A program made the translations under genes and the position numbers. A stretch of 37,276 bases of DNA from Pseudomonadota bacterium (GTDB taxonomy: Bacteria > Myxococcota_A > UBA796 > GCA-2862545), in assembly GCA_005797785.1 (NCBI GenBank), contig SYKL01000495.1, positions 1 to 37,276 on the forward strand, given 5' to 3'. The notes under the pieces are model-generated. The model did not search any database. It was not told the origin of the DNA and saw only the letters and a program-made list of their open reading frames with translations. This document shows positions 34,222 through 37,276 of this stretch, one piece after another. Position 1 is the stretch's first letter. Every line of letters starts with the position of its first letter.

Positions 34222-36942
34222 ATGCCGCGGTCGATCCTGCTGGCGTTGGTACTGACAGGCTGCTTCGTGTCCAAAGACGACGTCTGTCTGGAGTTGGACC
34301 GCGACGAAGACGGGATCGCCCTTGGGCCTTCGGACGGTGCTTGCCCGAACATCGTCGGTACCTCGGACTGTGACGACGAAGACCCTTCCGTGGGCGCACC
34401 CCTTCGTTACCGCCTCGACGGCGACGACGACGGCTACCCCAACCCTGACGCCAATCTCGACGTGGTCGACCAATGCAGTCAACCTGCGCATTATTGGCCG
34501 GCGGACGACTTCATCGACGTGGCCAACGACTGCAACGATTCCGATCCGGGCACCGGGGCGGCGAGCATCGAGGCGTGGCCGGATGCCGACGACGACGGAT
34601 ACGGAGACCGCGAAAAAGACGAGGAGCTCCAGTGTCAACTCCTCGACGGCTTCGCAACCGTATCCGGCGATTGCAACGACAACGATGAAATGGTCCACCC
34701 CGACACGCCCGAGATCTGCAACGACGGCATCGACAACGACTGCGACGAGCTTCAGGACGATGAGGATCCGGGTAGTCACTCCGGAACTGCGACATTTTAC
34801 CTGGACAACGACCTCGACGGTTTTGGGTCGGCGGACCTCTCGGTAGCGGACCTGTGCGACGCCCCCGACGGGTACGTGCCCAACGCCGCCGATTGCGACG
34901 ACAGCGATGGCACCATCCACCCGGGAGCGGACGAGATTTGCAATGCGACCGACGACGATTGCGACGGCGAAGTCGACGACGAACCTCTGGATGGAACTCC
35001 CTATTTGGTAGACGGTGATGCCGACGGATACGGCGTTGTTGGGGTTGAAGTCGACACTTGCGACGGAGTGGTGGGGTATTTTGAAGGAGCCTGGGTTTCC
35101 GTCACCCTGGAAAGCGATGACTGCGACGACAGCCAAGCCTCGGTGCATCCCGATGCCACCGAGACGTGCAATGAAATCGACGACGATTGTGACGCGACAA
35201 TCGACGATCACCCTCCGTTAAACGAAGACAGCGTGCAGACCTACCCCGATCTGGACAGCGACGGTTTCGGTGACAAGGACGCCCCTTTCCTCATTCAGTG
35301 CTTAGCGATCGACTATGGGCTGCGTGAAGACAACAAGGGAGATTGCGACGATACTTCCGCCGCGGTCAATCCCCTTGCGACCGAGACCTGCAACGACGGG
35401 ATCGACGACGATTGCGACGGCTTGCCCGATGACGCCGATGCAGCCGTGGACGGGCAACTTTCGTGGAGGGTGGACGCGGACGAGGACGGCTGGGCCGTCA
35501 ACACCAATCCTTTCTCAGCATGCAACCCAGGTTCTGGCTATGTTATTCAGTTTGGTCCGCCATGGGATTGTGACGACGATCGCCAGGAAGTCAATCCCGG
35601 CGAAACGGAAACCTGCAACGGCTACGACGACAACTGCAATGCAAGTTCGCTGGCCGCCACCAATTCCCTGATTCCCATCGAGCAAGACGCGGATGTCGCC
35701 GAAATGGTTGCCCGGTACGCCGACGTCGACGGCGATATGTACGGGGATTCGACCTCCGTTGTGATGCGCTGCCCGAACGATTGGACGCGGTACGACGGCT
35801 CCTCAATCCCAGCCCTCGTGGACTACATCGCCGCTGACGGCGATTGCGATGACGCAGATATGGAAGTTCATCCCAACGCCGACGACGCCTGCGGCGACGG
35901 GTTCGACGCCGATTGCGACAGTGGCAGCGACAGCTGCGACGACATCGACATCATATTGCAAGAGGATCCTCCGGCCGGTACGCAATGGAGGCTTGGAATC
36001 TTTTCTTTCCGCCTGGTGGGTGCACCCAATGCCACCCAAGGACCTACGATCACGGACGCACAACTGGTGGAAAGTTGGCCGGCAAAAACCTCAGGCGAAG
36101 CGCAGAAATTTAGCCCAGATCCGACCGACCGTGGCACCTTTTTGGTCGGGGGCGAAGGGATCGCTTGGCTCGCCATCCTTTGGAACGACACCAACAACAG
36201 CCACACTCTGGATGCATTTGAAGAAATCGAGCGCCAAAGCAGGACCATGCCCCTGTGGTTGTCCGGCCCCTTGGACCTGTGGGAGGACAGCACCGCCGGC
36301 CTTCAGACGTTGTCGTTTCCGGGGGGAGTCGCCCACGTTTCACCCATCGACAAGGTGTTGGTGGCGGACGTTCCCGAGGTGGAGAGTATAAATTTCGATG
36401 TCGGATTGGGCTCGCTCACCGTCAATGCGGCCAACCGCCTCGCAACCGCCACCCGCGGCGAACTCGACACCACCGCGACCACCCAACGCGAAGTGAACCT
36501 CGCTTGGCCCACCGCCTCAAACCTGTCTTTCTCCTTGTCTGGCACTCCTAGCTTGGCAACCAATCGCACGGTGTACGGGACAACGGTGTACAGCCGCAGG
36601 CTGTCATTGATCACCTACCGCGACACCCGACCGACGGGAGCCCACGATGGGCTTTGGCAGTGGACTTCAGGCGACGAAGCAGTCAGCGAACACACCGCCG
36701 TTGCCCGGCACCTCTCCGGCTCCGGCGACGAGGAAGTGGTGATTTGGTGGCGCGAACGCCCCTCCACTCCCGAAGGGGCCGTGGTCATGGCGATCGAGGA
36801 CGCTCCGCCGGGGTGGCAGGTGCGCGCCGAAACTCGCTCAGGAGCCGAGATGCTACATTCGACGCCTTATGACGCCGATCAGACCATCCAAGTCAATGAG
36901 TGGTTTGTCTGCGCGGCCGGGTCTTTGTGCCCGGCCCCCTAG
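34222..36942 (+). CDS. Lipoprotein with multiple MopE-type 'putative metal-binding' Asp/Cys repeats
   Basis: Lipobox LTGC; repeats DCDDEDPSVG, GDCNDNDEMVHPDTPEICNDGIDNDCDE, DCDDSDGTIHPGADEICNATDDDCDGEVDD, GDCDDTSAAVNPLATETCNDGIDDDCDG etc. Confidence 0.9.
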   Translation: MPRSILLALVLTGCFVSKDDVCLELDRDEDGIALGPSDGACPNIVGTSDCDDEDPSVGAPLRYRLDGDDDGYPNPDANLDVVDQCSQPAHYWPADDFIDVANDCNDSDPGTGAASIEAWPDADDDGYGDREKDEELQCQLLDGFATVSGDCNDNDEMVHPDTPEICNDGIDNDCDELQDDEDPGSHSGTATFYLDNDLDGFGSADLSVADLCDAPDGYVPNAADCDDSDGTIHPGADEICNATDDDCDGEVDDEPLDGTPYLVDGDADGYGVVGVEVDTCDGVVGYFEGAWVSVTLESDDCDDSQASVHPDATETCNEIDDDCDATIDDHPPLNEDSVQTYPDLDSDGFGDKDAPFLIQCLAIDYGLREDNKGDCDDTSAAVNPLATETCNDGIDDDCDGLPDDADAAVDGQLSWRVDADEDGWAVNTNPFSACNPGSGYVIQFGPPWDCDDDRQEVNPGETETCNGYDDNCNASSLAATNSLIPIEQDADVAEMVARYADVDGDMYGDSTSVVMRCPNDWTRYDGSSIPALVDYIAADGDCDDADMEVHPNADDACGDGFDADCDSGSDSCDDIDIILQEDPPAGTQWRLGIFSFRLVGAPNATQGPTITDAQLVESWPAKTSGEAQKFSPDPTDRGTFLVGGEGIAWLAILWNDTNNSHTLDAFEEIERQSRTMPLWLSGPLDLWEDSTAGLQTLSFPGGVAHVSPIDKVLVADVPEVESINFDVGLGSLTVNAANRLATATRGELDTTATTQREVNLAWPTASNLSFSLSGTPSLATNRTVYGTTVYSRRLSLITYRDTRPTGAHDGLWQWTSGDEAVSEHTAVARHLSGSGDEEVVIWWRERPSTPEGAVVMAIEDAPPGWQVRAETRSGAEMLHSTPYDADQTIQVNEWFVCAAGSLCPAP

Positions 36943-36950
36943 CGAATCGA

Positions 36951-37276
36951 CTAGCCTTCCAACAGTTGTCGAAGAACGAACGGCAGAATGCCGCCGTGCT
37001 GGAAGTAGTCGACCTCGATGGGTGTATCGACGCGCAACAGCAACGTCACCCTTTGTTCAGAGCCATCCTTGCGTTTGATGACAAGGACCACATCCTGCTG
37101 CGGCCGGATCGCACCTTCAACGCCAATCAATTCGTAGGTCTCTTCGCCGGTGATCCCGAGCGACTCCACCGAATCCGTGCCCTTGAATTGCAGCGGCAGC
37201 ACGCCCATTCCCACCAGGTTCGACCGATGAATGCGCTCAAAACTGCGGGTGATCACCGCTTTGACGCCCAGCAGCT
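36951..37276 (-). CDS. acnA: Aconitate hydratase C-terminal fragment (gene continues beyond right edge)
   Basis: [47 protein letters not shown] is AcnA/IRP-type C-terminus. Confidence 0.9.
   Translation of the reverse strand, partial: LLGVKAVITRSFERIHRSNLVGMGVLPLQFKGTDSVESLGITGEETYELIGVEGAIRPQQDVVLVIKRKDGSEQRVTLLLRVDTPIEVDYFQHGGILPFVLRQLLEG

Noticed and set aside
34300-35960. Repetitive GACGAC/TGCGAC pattern as a CRISPR-like or satellite array
   Set aside because: Explained by protein-level MopE-type Asp/Cys repeats; spacing and sequence are not those of DNA repeats with spacers
1-37276. tRNA/rRNA genes, transposases, integrases, phage genes
   Set aside because: None recognised on either strand by motif inspection; a tRNAscan/Infernal run would be needed to be certain

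Overview
High-GC bacterial window; the gene content and lipoprotein style suggest a myxobacterium-like (Myxococcota) genome, which is an inference. The centrepiece is a tightly packed + strand operon (about 4.0-19.4 kb) for a Pfa/PUFA-synthase-like secondary-lipid megasynthase. It comprises a PfaD-type enoyl reductase, a PfaA-like protein (KS-MAT-2xACP-KR-DH), a PfaC-like protein (KS-CLF-FabA-type DH x2-extra polyketide-type DH-possible PPTase remnant), and a Rieske non-haem iron oxygenase directly downstream. Upstream lie a sulfatase-fold enzyme, a three-domain NfuA-like Fe-S carrier and a sugar-nucleotide epimerase. Downstream are an EEP-family nuclease/phosphatase, a SEDS (FtsW/RodA)-like membrane protein with a large N-terminal extension, small membrane/hypothetical proteins, RdgB, nicotinate phosphoribosyltransferase and GlnRS. 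There are also four lipoproteins: one with a DT-repeat linker, one with a YkuD_2-type L,D-transpeptidase domain, one with EGF-like plus amidase_2 domains, and one with MopE-type Asp/Cys repeats. An aconitase fragment sits at the right edge. The strongest unexplained signals are (i) the unusual architecture of the lipid synthase with its linked Rieske oxygenase, (ii) a strong in-frame internal ribosome-binding site plus ATG in the PfaA-like gene, and (iii) five AT-rich perfect or near-perfect hairpins with a shared core, (A/G)GT(C/A)AA...TT(G/T)AC(T/C), each at or on a stop codon, two of which differ by a compensatory base-pair change. No tRNA, rRNA, CRISPR or transposon was recognised.
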